This document shows positions 33,488-43,077 of a DNA stretch of 64,000 nucleotides, piece after piece (positions within the stretch are counted from its first letter, which is position 1; every line of letters begins with the position of its first letter). The translations under genes and the position numbers were made by a program. Source of the DNA: Methylopila sp. 73B (lineage in GTDB: Bacteria; Pseudomonadota; Alphaproteobacteria; Rhizobiales; Methylopilaceae); the NCBI RefSeq assembly GCF_000526315.1, contig NZ_JAFV01000001.1:3784501-3848500 (forward strand). Reading direction: 5' to 3'. Under the pieces are notes generated by a model. It worked only from the letters and a program-made list of their open reading frames with translations, was not told the origin of the DNA and made no database searches.

Positions 33488-35020
33488 TCAGGCGGGGAGG
33501 GCGTTCGCCAGCCTCCGTTCGTGGCTGGGGGCCGAGCGGGCGACCTGCATCCGCGTTCCGCCTTCGCGGCGCTCGGCCCAATCCGCGATCATCTCCGACG
33601 TGGTGTGGTCGATGTAGGAGAGGCGGCTCGTCCGCAGCGTGACGGTCGCGCCCTCCGGCACGGCGGCGAGCTCCTTCTCGAGCTGGGGGAGCTGGAGGAA
33701 GGTCGCAGCCCCGGCGAGGCGCATGTCGACGCCGCCGTCCGCCGTCTCGTGGCGGCGCACGACGAGGTAGCGGCGCTTCAGGTGCGGCAGGATCTCGATC
33801 CCCGCAAGGGCGAGGCCGACCAGCACGCCGGTGAGCAAGTCCACGGCGACGACGACGATCAGCGTCGCGGCCCACACCGCGGCGGGCAGGGCGCCGTGGC
33901 GCCGGAACAGGCCGCGGGCGTGCTGCACGCTGACGAGACGCCAGCCGGTGACGATCAGGATGCCGGCGAGGGCCGCGGTCGGCACCACCTCCAGCGCCCA
34001 CGGGATCGCCGCCACGAAGGCAAGGATCCACAGGCCATGCAGGATCGCGGACCAGCGCGAGAGGGCGCCGGCCTGCACATTGGCCGAGGAGCGTACGATC
34101 ACGCCGGTCATCGGCAGGGCGCCCAGCGCGCCGCATATCGCGTTGCCGACGCCCTGCGCGGAGAGCTCGCGGTCGTAGGCCGTGCGCGGGCCAGTGTGCA
34201 TCTTGTCGACGGCCGCCGCCGACAGCATCGTTTCGGCGCTGGCGATCACGGCGATGATGACGGCCGCAAGCAGCGGCCCGGGCGCCATCAGTCCCGCAAG
34301 GCCCGCGGCGTCGGTGAGGTTGAGGCCGCCGAGGATCGAGTCCGGGATCTCGACGCGCTTGATCGGCAGCGCCAAAGCCGCGGCCAGCGCCGTGCCCGCC
34401 GCGACGCCCACCAGCGCGCCGGGGATGAGCCTGAGGTTCGCCGGGCGGAGCTTCTCCCAGGCGATCATCGCCAGAATGGTCGTGAGGCCGACCGCCAGCG
34501 CCGCCGGACCCTTCACCGTGGTGAGCCGCATCACGTCGCCGAAGGCCGCGGGGATCGCGATCAGGCTTTCGAGCGCGTTCGGCAACGGCGCGCCGTCGAT
34601 CAGCACATGAAGCTGGACGACCACGATCAGCACGCCTATGCCCGCGAGCATGCCGTGGACCACGGCGGGCGAGATCGCCTTGAACCATTTGCCGAGGCCG
34701 AGCAGGCCGGCGGCGATCTGCAGCGCGCCGGCGAGCAGCAGGATCGGCCCAAGCATCTCGAGGCCATGCTCGCGGACGATCTCGAACACGACGACCGCCA
34801 GGCCTGCGGCCGGACCGCTGACCTGAAGCGGCGAGCCGCCGATCAGCCCCACGACCACGCCGCCGACGACGCCGGTGACGAGGCCCAACTCCGCCGGCAC
34901 GCCGGACGCGACGGCGATGCCCATGCAGAGCGGCAGGGCGACCATGAAAACCACGATCGACGCGGGGAGGTCCCGGCCGAGCGAGGCGGGGAGGGACGGT
35001 TTCAGAGCGGAGAGGTTCAT
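33488..35020 (-). CDS. SulP-family anion (probably bicarbonate) transporter
   Basis: The 510-residue inner-membrane protein has 12-14 helices with the SulP signature start (LGRDLPASIVVFMVALPLCMGIAVASGVPAELGLVTGVVGG) and central EMLSAAAVDKMHTGPRTAYDRELSAQGVGN and ALPMTGVIVRSSANVQAGA. Its C-terminal STAS domain covers about residues 425-490. It starts at 35020 with GAGGAG upstream, the SD lying across the end of the carbonic anhydrase gene. Coupling to carbonic anhydrase points to bicarbonate or CO2-related transport, as for SulP-CA pairs elsewhere; sulfate is less likely but possible. Confidence 0.9.
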   Translation of the reverse strand: MNLSALKPSLPASLGRDLPASIVVFMVALPLCMGIAVASGVPAELGLVTGVVGGVVVGLIGGSPLQVSGPAAGLAVVVFEIVREHGLEMLGPILLLAGALQIAAGLLGLGKWFKAISPAVVHGMLAGIGVLIVVVQLHVLIDGAPLPNALESLIAIPAAFGDVMRLTTVKGPAALAVGLTTILAMIAWEKLRPANLRLIPGALVGVAAGTALAAALALPIKRVEIPDSILGGLNLTDAAGLAGLMAPGPLLAAVIIAVIASAETMLSAAAVDKMHTGPRTAYDRELSAQGVGNAICGALGALPMTGVIVRSSANVQAGALSRWSAILHGLWILAFVAAIPWALEVVPTAALAGILIVTGWRLVSVQHARGLFRRHGALPAAVWAATLIVVVAVDLLTGVLVGLALAGIEILPHLKRRYLVVRRHETADGGVDMRLAGAATFLQLPQLEKELAAVPEGATVTLRTSRLSYIDHTTSEMIADWAERREGGTRMQVARSAPSHERRLANALPA

Positions 35021-35031
35021 GGGCGCGCTCC

Positions 35032-35721
35032 TCATTCCGCCGCGATGGACAGCGGGGCCGCGGGACGCGCGGGGCCGACCGCGACGGGCGCGGGCCGGTC
35101 GCCGTGGATGGGCTCGAACCGGCCGGTCTCGCCGTCGTAGGCGAAGATCGTTCCGGTCTCGATCTCGAAGTACCAGCCGTGCAGGCGGACCTCGCCGCGG
35201 GCGAGCTTGGCGGCGACCGAGGGGTGGGTGCGCAGATGGTTGATCTGGACCACCACGTTCTCCATCGACAGCGCGCGGCAGGCCTCGGCCTCGTCGATGT
35301 CCGGCGGGTAGGCCTCGCAGACGATGCTCTGGGCGGCGGAGGCGTGCTTGAGCCAGGCCTTCACGTTCGGCATCGGGTCGAGGCTCGCGGGATGGCGGAG
35401 AGCCTTCATCGCCCCGCACTCCGAATGCCCGCACACCACGATATCCGCGACGCCCAGGGCCACCACGGCGTATTCGATCGCCGAAGACACGCCGCCGTTC
35501 ATCTGCGCGAAGGGCGGGACGATGTTGCCCGCGTTGCGGCAGACGAAGATCTCGCCGGGGCCCGCCTGGGTGATGTGCTCGGGCGCGACGCGGCTGTCGG
35601 CGCAGGAGATCACCAGCGCCTTCGGGCTCTGCCCGTCCCGGGCGAGGCGTTGGTAGAGCGCCTTGTCCTTGGAGAAGACTTCGCCCTGGAAACGCAGGGC
35701 GGCGTCGAAAATGTCGGCCAT
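35032..35721 (-). CDS. can: Beta-class carbonic anhydrase
   Basis: The 229-residue zinc enzyme interconverts CO2 and bicarbonate. Zinc ligands and the catalytic dyad are visible: Cys40, Asp42 and Arg44 in SCADSRVAP, and His99 and Cys102 in CGHSECGAM. Other family motifs are FVCRNAGN and VHGWYFEIETG-like text near the C-terminus (LHGWYFEIETG). The start at 35721 has GAGGAG six bases upstream, which decides against an ATG 24 codons earlier. It is the first gene of a two-gene operon with the SulP transporter, 11 bp apart. Confidence 0.93.
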   Translation of the reverse strand: MADIFDAALRFQGEVFSKDKALYQRLARDGQSPKALVISCADSRVAPEHITQAGPGEIFVCRNAGNIVPPFAQMNGGVSSAIEYAVVALGVADIVVCGHSECGAMKALRHPASLDPMPNVKAWLKHASAAQSIVCEAYPPDIDEAEACRALSMENVVVQINHLRTHPSVAAKLARGEVRLHGWYFEIETGTIFAYDGETGRFEPIHGDRPAPVAVGPARPAAPLSIAAE

Positions 35722-35924
35722 GTCCGGCTCCTCGCAAAGGTGTTCGACGAAAGTATGCTGCAGCGCAAAACTGCGCGCGTCCGTCGATAACAATGACGAT
35801 ACGGTCGGCCGACAACCTTCCTCACGGAAACGTCAGATTGGTTAGAATTCAGTGAGAATCGCCTGAAAAATAAGCGTTTGAACGATACGTGCGGACAAGA
35901 GATTCGGAACGCAGGATCGTTGCG

Positions 35925-36251
35925 TTATTCCAGCCCATCATCTCGCGATGCAACATCTTCGCCTGGGTGCGGAGCGAGATCGTCGAATAAGGCGCGCGCT
36001 TCCGTCGCAGGTCCGCGGCGGTCGCCGAAGCCGGCGACGCGCAGGACCCGAACGGTCTGCTCAAGAGCGATGGTGAGGACGTCGCCGATCTTGACGCCGC
36101 GGCCGGCCGCGGAGATCCGCTGGCCGTTGACCCGGACGTGGCCGGATTGCGCCAGTTCGGCCGCGCGCGCGCGGGTCTTCGCGACGCGCGCGCGCCACAG
36201 CCAGACGTCGATGCGCAGGCGGGCCGAGGCGACATCGTCCGGTCCCGCCAC
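35925..36251 (-). CDS. S4-domain RNA-binding protein (Hsp15-like)
   Basis: The 108-residue product contains an S4 RNA-binding domain at about residues 10-60 (RIDVWLWRARVAKTRARAAELAQSGHVRVNGQRI) with the conserved WLW and basic helix typical of Hsp15/HslR proteins, which bind stalled 50S subunits carrying a peptidyl-tRNA. The C-terminus is charged. It begins 3 bp after the helicase stop, so the two are certainly coupled, and both act on RNA. Confidence 0.9.
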   Translation of the reverse strand: MAGPDDVASARLRIDVWLWRARVAKTRARAAELAQSGHVRVNGQRISAAGRGVKIGDVLTIALEQTVRVLRVAGFGDRRGPATEARALFDDLAPHPGEDVASRDDGLE

Positions 36252-36254
36252 GGT

Positions 36255-39200
36255 TCAGGCGTCCGCGTCGCCGTTCTTACCGGTGCCCTTGCCGGCCTTG
36301 CCGCCGCCGTTCTTGCCGGCGCTCGCCTTTCCGCCCTGCTCGAGCTGGGCCTTCAGGGCCGCGAGCTTCGCGAAGGGCGAGTCCGGGTCCGGCGCACGAT
36401 CGGGGCGTTTCGCCGGGGACGGCGCGGCGTGCCGCGCTCCACGGTCTTCACGGTCGGGACGCGGGCGATCCTGCCCGGGCCGGCCGCCGTCGCGGCGGCC
36501 GCGGAACGGCTCGCCGCCGCCCGGCCGGTTTTCGCCGCGGTTGCGGTCGCTCCCGAAGCGGGGACGCTCGCCCGCCGGGCGGCCGGGTCCGTCGCGACGG
36601 GCCGCCTCTCCGCCCTCGCGGCGCGGCTGCTCGGCGCCGCCGCCCTCGCGACGGGGCCCGCGCGCCTGGTGCGGACGTTCGCCGCGCGGCTCGCCCGGGC
36701 GGCCCTGCTCGCGGCCGCGTGGGCGCTGGTTGTCGCGCCGGCCGAAGCCTGCAGGACGCCACACCTCGATCATCTCGGGCTCGGTCGCCACCGCGTCGGC
36801 GGCGGGCGCGTCCGGCGCGGCGTCGAGCGCGGTCTCGGCGGCGCTTTCGGCCGCCGCTTCCGCGGTCTCCGCCGCAAGTTCCGGCGTGTCGACGCCCTCG
36901 TCCTCCAACGCAGCCTCGACCGTTTCCGGCTCCGGCTCGTCGGCGTCGATCGGATCAATCAGCGCGGGCGCCTGGTCGCCGGCGTCGAACACCGGCGTGT
37001 CCTCGACCACGACCGCGTCGTCGGCGTCCGCAACGTCCCCGGCGTTCGCCTCCTCGAGGGTCGCCACGACTTCCTCGTCGCTCACCTCGGGAGCTGCGCC
37101 CTCGACCGAAAGGTCGGGCTCCGCCACGTCGGGCGCGGCGGTTTCGATGGTTTCGGCGACGTCGTCGACCGACTGAGCAGCCTCGGCGGCGTCCGCCTCA
37201 GGCGCCGCCAGCGCGGCGGCGACGGGCGGCGACACGGGCGCCTGGGCCTTGGGCCGCCGCTCCATGCGGTAGCCCAGCGACTTCAGGATGGTCGCGAAAT
37301 CGTCGCCGGAACAGCCGGCGAGCGAGGTCATCGCCACCGTCACCGTGAAGGCGTTGCCGCCGAAGGCGCCGGCCGGGACCGCGCCGGACTGGCCGGGCTT
37401 CCAGGCGATCGCGGGCCGGATCAGGTCGGCCAGCCGCTCGAGGATGTCGACCCGGATCGCCCGCTCGCCGCAGACGCGGTAGCCGAGCGCCCGGTACACG
37501 CCCTTGTCGATCTCGGCGTCGACCGGGATCGAGGTGCGGCCGGAGGCGGCGAGGTGGGCGATGTCGTCGACCTTGCCGTCGGAGTCCTTGCCGTGGGTCA
37601 GCGCCCAGAGCTGGGCGGCGAGCGCACGCGGCGCCGGCTTCATCAGGGCCGGCAGGTAGAGGTGATGCGCGCCGAAGCGCACGCCGTACTTGCGCAGAGC
37701 GGCGCGCGACGGCTGGTCGAGGCCCTTGACGTCCTCCGCCACCTGCGCCCGGTCGAGCACCCCGAGCTCCTCAACGAGCTGGAACGCCACGCCGCGGGCG
37801 ACGCCGGTGACGTCCTCGGCCTGCTCTAGCGCGCCGAGCGGCCCCAGCAGCTTCTGCACATGCGCGCGGATCCACTGGTCGAGCCGCTTTTCGACCTGCT
37901 CGCGGGCCGCGCCCGTTAGCTGATCGTCAGCGAGGATGCGGATGCGGGGGCTGAGCGTCTTGTCGCCCTTCGACAGCTTGCCGACGAGCTCCCCCTGCCA
38001 GCGCACCGCGCCGTCGGAGGCGAGCACCACGTCGCCGTCGCCCACATTGGAGAACCGGTTGGCCCTGGCCTCGATCTCGCCCGCGAGCGCCTTCGAGGCC
38101 GCCGCGCGCAGCGCCTTGCCCTCGACGGTGTCGGCTGACGAGTCCGGGGCGAACTGGAAGCCCGCGAGCCGTCCGACGTGGTGGCCCTCGACGACCACGT
38201 CGCCGTCCTTGTTGATTTCGGCCTCCAGCATGTCCTTTTCCCTGAGGCGGCGCATGAGAACGCTGGTGCGGCGATCGACGAAGCGTTGGGCGAGCCGCTC
38301 ATGCAGCGCATCCGAAAGCTTGTCCTCGACGCCGCGCGTCACTCCTTGCCAGTGGTCCGGGGCGCTCAGCCAATCCGTGCGATTGGCGACGAACGTCCAG
38401 GTCCTGATATGCGCGATGCGCGCGGAAAGCGTGTCGATGTCCCCGTCGGCGCGGTCGGTCATTGCGACCTGCCGCGCGAACCAGTCGGTCGGGACCTTAC
38501 CCGCAGAGCTCAGAAAACCATAGAGCTCCGCGAGAAGTTCAACGTGCTGGGCGGGCGCGATTTTGCGGTAGTCCGGCACCTGGCAGACGTCCCACAGCAG
38601 TTCGGTCCGCGCGCGGCCGCGCGCGGCGTCCCTGACGGCCGGATCGCGCGCGAGCGTCATGAGGGCGCGGACGTCGTCGGCGTCGGGCGCGCGCGTGAGG
38701 CCTTGCTCCGCCGGCGGCCGGGACAGGCTGTCGATCAGGGCGCCCGGCGAGCCGAAGTCGAGCTTGCCGTTCCGCCACTGCAGCACCCGGACGCTGTCGA
38801 AGCTGTGGGCCTCGATGCGCTCGGCCAGCTCCGGCTCGAACGGCGCGCAGCGGCCGGTGGTGCCGAAGGTCCCGTCCTTGAGGTGGCGGCCGGCGCGGCC
38901 TGCGATCTGGGCCATCTCGGCCGGGTTCAGCCGGCGGTGCTGGTGGCCGTCGAACTTTCGGTCGCCGGCGAAGGCGACGTGGTCGACGTCGAGGTTCAGT
39001 CCCATGCCGATCGCGTCGGTCGCGACGAGGTAGTCGACGTCGCCCGCCTGGTACATCGCGACCTGGGCGTTGCGGGTGCGGGGGCTGAGCTTGCCGAGCA
39101 CCACCGCCGCGCCGCCGCGCTGCCGGCGGATGAGCTCGGCGATGGCGTAGACCTCCTCGGCCGAGAAGGCGACGATGGCGGTGCGCGGGGGCAGGCGGGT

Positions 39201-39728
39201 GATCTTGCGCTCGCCCGCGAACAGGAGCTGCGACAGGCGCGGCCGGGTCACGATGTTCGCGCCGGGCAGCAGGCGCTCCACCAGCGGCCGCATGGTGGCG
39301 GCGCCGAGCACCAGGGTCTCGTAGCGCCCGCGACGGTTCAGCAACCGGTCGGTGAAGACGTGGCCGCGGTCAAGGTCGGCGCAGAGCTGGATCTCGTCGA
39401 TCGCGACGAAATCGACGTCGAGGTCGCGCGGCATGGCCTCGACGGTCGAGACCCAGTAGCGCGCGCCGAACGGCTTGATCTTCTCCTCGCCCGTGACGAG
39501 AGCGACCTTCTCGACGCCGACCTTCTCGACCAGCCGGCCGTAGACCTCGCGCGCGAGCAGGCGCAGCGGCAAACCGATCAGCCCGGAGCCGTGCGCCGCC
39601 ATGCGTTCGATGGCGAGGTGGGTCTTGCCGGTGTTTGTGGGTCCGAGCACCGCCGTGACGCCGCGGCCGCGGAAGGGCGCGGCGAGGTCCGAGGCGGCGG
39701 CCGGCGCAAGATCTGCGACATCGGTCAT
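36255..39728 (-). CDS. Suv3/MgpS-type DEAD/DExH RNA helicase with a long disordered tail
   Basis: The 1157-residue helicase is related to mitochondrial Suv3 and rhizobial MgpS. Walker A GPTNTGKT is at 29-36 and DEIQ at 111-114. The second RecA domain has VATDAIGMGLNLDVDHVAF and the motif VI QIAGRAGRH. A middle region of about 400 residues follows, as in MgpS. From about residue 790 the protein is acidic and Ala-rich, and from about 1000 it is Arg/Gly-rich (RGERPHQARGPRREGG), a likely RNA-binding tail. It is coupled to the S4 gene. The likely role is RNA turnover or ribosome-related RNA remodelling. Confidence 0.92.
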   Translation of the reverse strand: MTDVADLAPAAASDLAAPFRGRGVTAVLGPTNTGKTHLAIERMAAHGSGLIGLPLRLLAREVYGRLVEKVGVEKVALVTGEEKIKPFGARYWVSTVEAMPRDLDVDFVAIDEIQLCADLDRGHVFTDRLLNRRGRYETLVLGAATMRPLVERLLPGANIVTRPRLSQLLFAGERKITRLPPRTAIVAFSAEEVYAIAELIRRQRGGAAVVLGKLSPRTRNAQVAMYQAGDVDYLVATDAIGMGLNLDVDHVAFAGDRKFDGHQHRRLNPAEMAQIAGRAGRHLKDGTFGTTGRCAPFEPELAERIEAHSFDSVRVLQWRNGKLDFGSPGALIDSLSRPPAEQGLTRAPDADDVRALMTLARDPAVRDAARGRARTELLWDVCQVPDYRKIAPAQHVELLAELYGFLSSAGKVPTDWFARQVAMTDRADGDIDTLSARIAHIRTWTFVANRTDWLSAPDHWQGVTRGVEDKLSDALHERLAQRFVDRRTSVLMRRLREKDMLEAEINKDGDVVVEGHHVGRLAGFQFAPDSSADTVEGKALRAAASKALAGEIEARANRFSNVGDGDVVLASDGAVRWQGELVGKLSKGDKTLSPRIRILADDQLTGAAREQVEKRLDQWIRAHVQKLLGPLGALEQAEDVTGVARGVAFQLVEELGVLDRAQVAEDVKGLDQPSRAALRKYGVRFGAHHLYLPALMKPAPRALAAQLWALTHGKDSDGKVDDIAHLAASGRTSIPVDAEIDKGVYRALGYRVCGERAIRVDILERLADLIRPAIAWKPGQSGAVPAGAFGGNAFTVTVAMTSLAGCSGDDFATILKSLGYRMERRPKAQAPVSPPVAAALAAPEADAAEAAQSVDDVAETIETAAPDVAEPDLSVEGAAPEVSDEEVVATLEEANAGDVADADDAVVVEDTPVFDAGDQAPALIDPIDADEPEPETVEAALEDEGVDTPELAAETAEAAAESAAETALDAAPDAPAADAVATEPEMIEVWRPAGFGRRDNQRPRGREQGRPGEPRGERPHQARGPRREGGGAEQPRREGGEAARRDGPGRPAGERPRFGSDRNRGENRPGGGEPFRGRRDGGRPGQDRPRPDREDRGARHAAPSPAKRPDRAPDPDSPFAKLAALKAQLEQGGKASAGKNGGGKAGKGTGKNGDADA

Positions 39729-39943
39729 TCACCTCTCCTTAGCATCTCGACGCGGCGGGATGCACGCGCCGCGAGTCCAGGGAGACGGCCTTCGACCGGA
39801 ACGGGTCTGGAACGAACGGGGGGCGAATCGGCGACCTGACGAAAATTCGCGATTCGTTCCAAAGGCTTGAATCGACTCGCGGTTTTGGAGGGCGCCCCGA
39901 AGACGACGTTGTGCGGCTGAAAGCCTCAGGTCCCGAAGGCGGA

Positions 39944-40798
39944 TCAGAGATCCTTGTCCTCGATCGACGCCCGCTGCGCGGGCGCGCCGACCGTGAACGA
40001 ACTGGCCGCGATCACCGCCATGCCGATCTCGGTGCGCACCGCGATCTTCCACGGCAGCAGCACGGGCGCCCCGGCGACCGGCGCGAGCCAGATCTCCATG
40101 TCCTTGTTGCTCTCCATGAACTCCACCTGCTTGCGGCCGGGCCGGTGGCCGGAGATCGCCTTGTACGCCGCCTTGCAGACGACGACCTTGCCTTCGTACT
40201 GGCCGGGACCGGGGGTGGAGGGCTTCACCGTCTCGAAGCGGTCGAACCTCAGCCCCACGTCGAAGCGCTGGCGGCCGTCGAACACGGGCAGCGTGCGGTC
40301 GCAGGCCGCGGGCGCGAGCGGATCGCCGCCGCTCGCCACCGGCATCATCAGCGCGCTGACCGGATCGACGACGCCGCGCTTGTCGGCGTCGGAGATCGGC
40401 ACGATGCCTTCCGTCCGCGGCGGGGGCTCGACCGACATGGTCCGCACGGCGCCGGACACCAGCGCGAAACGGATGACCTGGCCCTTCTCGCCGGACCTGG
40501 TGTTGATGGCGTAGGCGGTCGGGGTCACGTGGTCGGGGCGGAACGCTCCCCGCGAGGTGGCCGCGCCGCGGCCCCCGGTTAGAAACTTCGCGAGGCCGGT
40601 CATGCGGGCGCTCACGTTCATGTCGTAGGACGAGCCCTTAAATCCTGCCTGCATCGAGGCCGCGCCGATGCCGAACCCGGCGAGAGTCAGATCGTAGCGG
40701 GCGCGCACGCGGGTTTCGGCGGCGTCGGCGGCGGAGGCGGCTGCGAGCCCGACGGTTGCGGCGAGCAGCAGGGCGGCGGTTTTGTGCGGAACGGGCAT
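39944..40798 (-). CDS. Exported DUF3108 protein
   Basis: The 284-residue product has a signal peptide (AALLLAATVGLAAASAADA, cleavage after about residue 24) and a DUF3108 beta-rich domain: RARYDLTLAGFGIGAASMQ, VTPTAYAINTRSGEKGQVIRF, VDPVSALMMPV, FDGRQRFDVGLRF and a C-terminal LPWKIAVRTEIGMAVI. It is a periplasmic or outer-membrane-associated protein of unknown role that is commonly found divergent from rpmB in Hyphomicrobiales, as here. The start at 40798 gives a proper signal peptide; the open frame upstream does not. Confidence 0.88.
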   Translation of the reverse strand: MPVPHKTAALLLAATVGLAAASAADAAETRVRARYDLTLAGFGIGAASMQAGFKGSSYDMNVSARMTGLAKFLTGGRGAATSRGAFRPDHVTPTAYAINTRSGEKGQVIRFALVSGAVRTMSVEPPPRTEGIVPISDADKRGVVDPVSALMMPVASGGDPLAPAACDRTLPVFDGRQRFDVGLRFDRFETVKPSTPGPGQYEGKVVVCKAAYKAISGHRPGRKQVEFMESNKDMEIWLAPVAGAPVLLPWKIAVRTEIGMAVIAASSFTVGAPAQRASIEDKDL

Positions 40799-40995
40799 CT
40801 GCGATCGGCTACTCGATGAGGCCTGCGGGCCAGTCGGGACCGCGTCGGCCGTTGGGCGTAAAAGACCAGGCTTCCGTCGCATGTAGAGCCGGATCGTGCC
40901 CCTTGTGAGGCCGTCCGGCCGCCCGCCATCGCCTGAAACCCGTGGCGCGCTAGGTGCAAATCCCGAATCTTTCGACGCGGGACGCCGCCGAATTG

Positions 40996-41024
40996 TTGAC
41001 GCCCGCGACGGCGGCGTCTATAGC
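40996..41024 (+). promoter_or_regulatory. Sigma-70 promoter of rpmB
   Basis: TTGACG (40996-41001) and TATAGC (41019-41024) are 17 bases apart, giving a leader of about 90 nt before rpmB. The rest of the 325-bp DUF3108-rpmB gap shows no gene. Confidence 0.75.
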
Positions 41025-41123
41025 ACGGCCTTCTTTTTGAGGCTCCGACGCGAAAAGCGCGGACCGATCAGGTCCGCGACGAGATCGTTCGTTCGGGCCG
41101 GCACGACATCTCAGGAGTCACCC

Positions 41124-41432
41124 ATGTCCCGGCGTTGCGAATTGACCGGCAAGGCCGTTCTGAGCGGTCACAAGGTCAGCCACTCGAACCACAAGACCAA
41201 GCGCAAGTTCCGCCCGAACCTGGTGCAGGTCTCGCTGATCTCCGAGGCGCTCGGCCGTTCGGTCCGCCTGCGGGTGTCCGCCCACGCTCTGCGTTCGGTG
41301 GAGCACCGTGGCGGCCTCGACGCCTTCCTGACGAAGGCGTCCGAGCTCGACCTCAGCCAGGGCGCGCGCGAGCTGAAGCGCAAGATCGCCAAGTCCGGCG
41401 ACGCTCCGGCCGCCGAGGCCGTCGCCTCCTGA
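41124..41432 (+). CDS. rpmB: 50S ribosomal protein L28
   Basis: The 102-residue ribosomal protein begins [21 protein letters not shown], followed by [13 protein letters not shown] and [17 protein letters not shown]. The L28 fold ends near residue 85 and an Ala-rich extension follows. The SD CAGGAG lies six bases before the ATG. A strong promoter lies 100-130 bp upstream. The alphaproteobacterial L28 is longer than the E. coli form (78 residues), as here. Confidence 0.97.
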   Translation: MSRRCELTGKAVLSGHKVSHSNHKTKRKFRPNLVQVSLISEALGRSVRLRVSAHALRSVEHRGGLDAFLTKASELDLSQGARELKRKIAKSGDAPAAEAVAS

Positions 41433-41460
41433 TCTTGCGGTCTCGCGGAGGGCGCACCTC

Positions 41461-42069
41461 ATGGCGCGTCCCGCCGTCGACCCTGTCAGCCTGATCGTTC
41501 CCGCCGCCGCGATGGCCCTGGTCGTCGCGGCGTCGAACGTTTTGGTGCAGCATCCTGTCGAGGCTTTCGGCCTTGGGGACAAGCTGACCTGGGGCGCGTT
41601 CACCTATCCGCTCGCCTTTCTCGTCACGGATTTGACCAACCGACGTTTCGGCCCGGCCGTCGCGCGCCGCGTGGTCTATGTCGGCTTCGCGGTCGCGGTG
41701 CTGCTGTCGTTCGGCTTGGCAGCGCCGCGCATCGCGATCGCGTCGGGGGCCGCGTTCCTGTTCGGCCAGTTGCTCGACGTCGCCGTTTTCTCGAAGCTGC
41801 GCCGGCTGGCGTGGTGGCGGGCGCCGCTCGCCGCGAGCCTCCTCGGCTCGGCGGTCGACACCGCCGTCTTCTTCACGCTTGCCTTCGCCGGCGACGTCGC
41901 GATGTCCGCCCCCGTGACGCCGCTCGGCGCCGCGGTCGCCGTTCCGCTGTGGGTCAGTCTCGCCGGCTTCGACTTCCTGGTGAAGATTCTCGGCGCGTTT
42001 GTTTTGCTCGCGCCCTACGGCGCGCTGATGCGCGCCATCCGCCCATTCGAAGCCGCGGCGGCTCAGTAG
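41461..42069 (+). CDS. VUT-family queuosine precursor transporter
   Basis: The 202-residue inner-membrane protein has about six helices. The conserved WGAFTYPLAFLVTDLTNRRFG (about residues 43-63) and the later SLLGSAVDTAVFF and VKILGAFVLLAPYG motifs are those of YhhQ/QPTR proteins, which import preQ0 or preQ1 for tRNA queuosine synthesis. It is 28 bp after rpmB and likely partly co-transcribed with it, linking it to translation functions. Confidence 0.88.
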   Translation: MARPAVDPVSLIVPAAAMALVVAASNVLVQHPVEAFGLGDKLTWGAFTYPLAFLVTDLTNRRFGPAVARRVVYVGFAVAVLLSFGLAAPRIAIASGAAFLFGQLLDVAVFSKLRRLAWWRAPLAASLLGSAVDTAVFFTLAFAGDVAMSAPVTPLGAAVAVPLWVSLAGFDFLVKILGAFVLLAPYGALMRAIRPFEAAAAQ

Positions 42070-42105
42070 CGGCCGCCGCGACGCCGGCGCGCGCGTCCGC
42101 GCGCT

Positions 42106-43077
42106 TTACGCCTTCCACCCCGCGAATGGCGTCTCCGCCACCGGCGTGAGCGGCGGCTCGCCTTTCGCGAAGGCGGTAAGGTTGTCGACCACGAGCTGGG
42201 CCATGGCCTGGCGCGTCGCGGTCGAGGCCGACCCCACGTGCGGCAGCAGCACGGCGTTGGGAAGCGCGATCAGTTCGGCCGGGACCTGCGGCTCCTTCTC
42301 GAACACGTCGAGCCCCGCCGAGAGGATAACCCCATCCCGAAGCGCGGCGATCAGCGCCTGCTCGTCGATCACCGTGCCGCGCGCGACGTTCACCACCACG
42401 CCGTTGGCGCCCAGCGCCGCCAGAACCTCGGCGTTGATCAGCTTGGCGGTCGACGCGCCGCCGGGGATGATGACGATCAGCGTGTCCACGTCGCGCGCCA
42501 TGGCGACGAGGTCGGGGTAGTGCCGAAAGCTCACCTCGGGGTTCGGTTTGCGCGAGTGGTAGACGATCGGCAGATCGAAGGCCTGAAGCCGCTTCGCGAT
42601 CACCTGTCCGATGCGCCCCATGCCGACAACGCCGACCGTGCGGCCGCGCAGGCTCGAGGTCAGCCGGTACGGGCCCTCTTTCGCCCAGCGCCCCTCGCGC
42701 ACATGGGCCTCCGCAGGCCCGAACTCGCGCACCGCCGAGATCAACAGGCCGACCGCGGTGTCGGCGACCTCGTCGTTCAGTACGTCGGGCGTGTTGGTGA
42801 CGATGACGCCGTTCTTCGAGGCCCAGCCGGCGTCCACGAGGTCGTAGCCGACGCCGAAGTTCGACACGATCGCGAGCTTCGGGAAGCGCGACAGCAGCGC
42901 CTCGTCGACCGGCCGCTTGCCGAACACGCCGATCGCCTGGACCTGTTCGGCGATCTCCGACAGCAGGGCGTCCTCCGGGTTCGCTTCCCACAGCCGATGG
43001 GTCTCGAAGGTCTGCTCGAGCGCAGCGAGCGCCGCCTCCGGCGGGCGGCCGGTCAGGAGCAAAACGGGGCGCGTCAT
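42106..43077 (-). CDS. D-isomer-specific 2-hydroxyacid dehydrogenase
   Basis: The 323-residue NAD(P)H-dependent enzyme reduces 2-oxo acids such as glyoxylate or hydroxypyruvate. The nucleotide-binding motif GVVGMGRIGQVIAKRLQAF lies near residues 148-166. The catalytic Arg is in VVNVARGTVID, the Glu in LDVFEKEPQVP and the His in NAVLLPHVGSAS, all present. The NFGVGYDLVD and NTPDVLNDEVAD motifs place it in the GhrB-like glyoxylate/hydroxypyruvate reductase branch. It is convergent with the VUT transporter and divergent from the ABC operon. Confidence 0.9.
   Translation of the reverse strand: MTRPVLLLTGRPPEAALAALEQTFETHRLWEANPEDALLSEIAEQVQAIGVFGKRPVDEALLSRFPKLAIVSNFGVGYDLVDAGWASKNGVIVTNTPDVLNDEVADTAVGLLISAVREFGPAEAHVREGRWAKEGPYRLTSSLRGRTVGVVGMGRIGQVIAKRLQAFDLPIVYHSRKPNPEVSFRHYPDLVAMARDVDTLIVIIPGGASTAKLINAEVLAALGANGVVVNVARGTVIDEQALIAALRDGVILSAGLDVFEKEPQVPAELIALPNAVLLPHVGSASTATRQAMAQLVVDNLTAFAKGEPPLTPVAETPFAGWKA

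Noticed and set aside
33521-35140. 539-codon plus-strand frame antisense to the SulP gene
   Set aside because: Asp/Arg/His-rich shadow of a membrane-protein gene; no RBS and no family.
36138-37829. 563-codon plus-strand frame antisense to the helicase tail
   Set aside because: Produced by the Arg/Gly-repeat codons of the helicase gene; no conserved motif.
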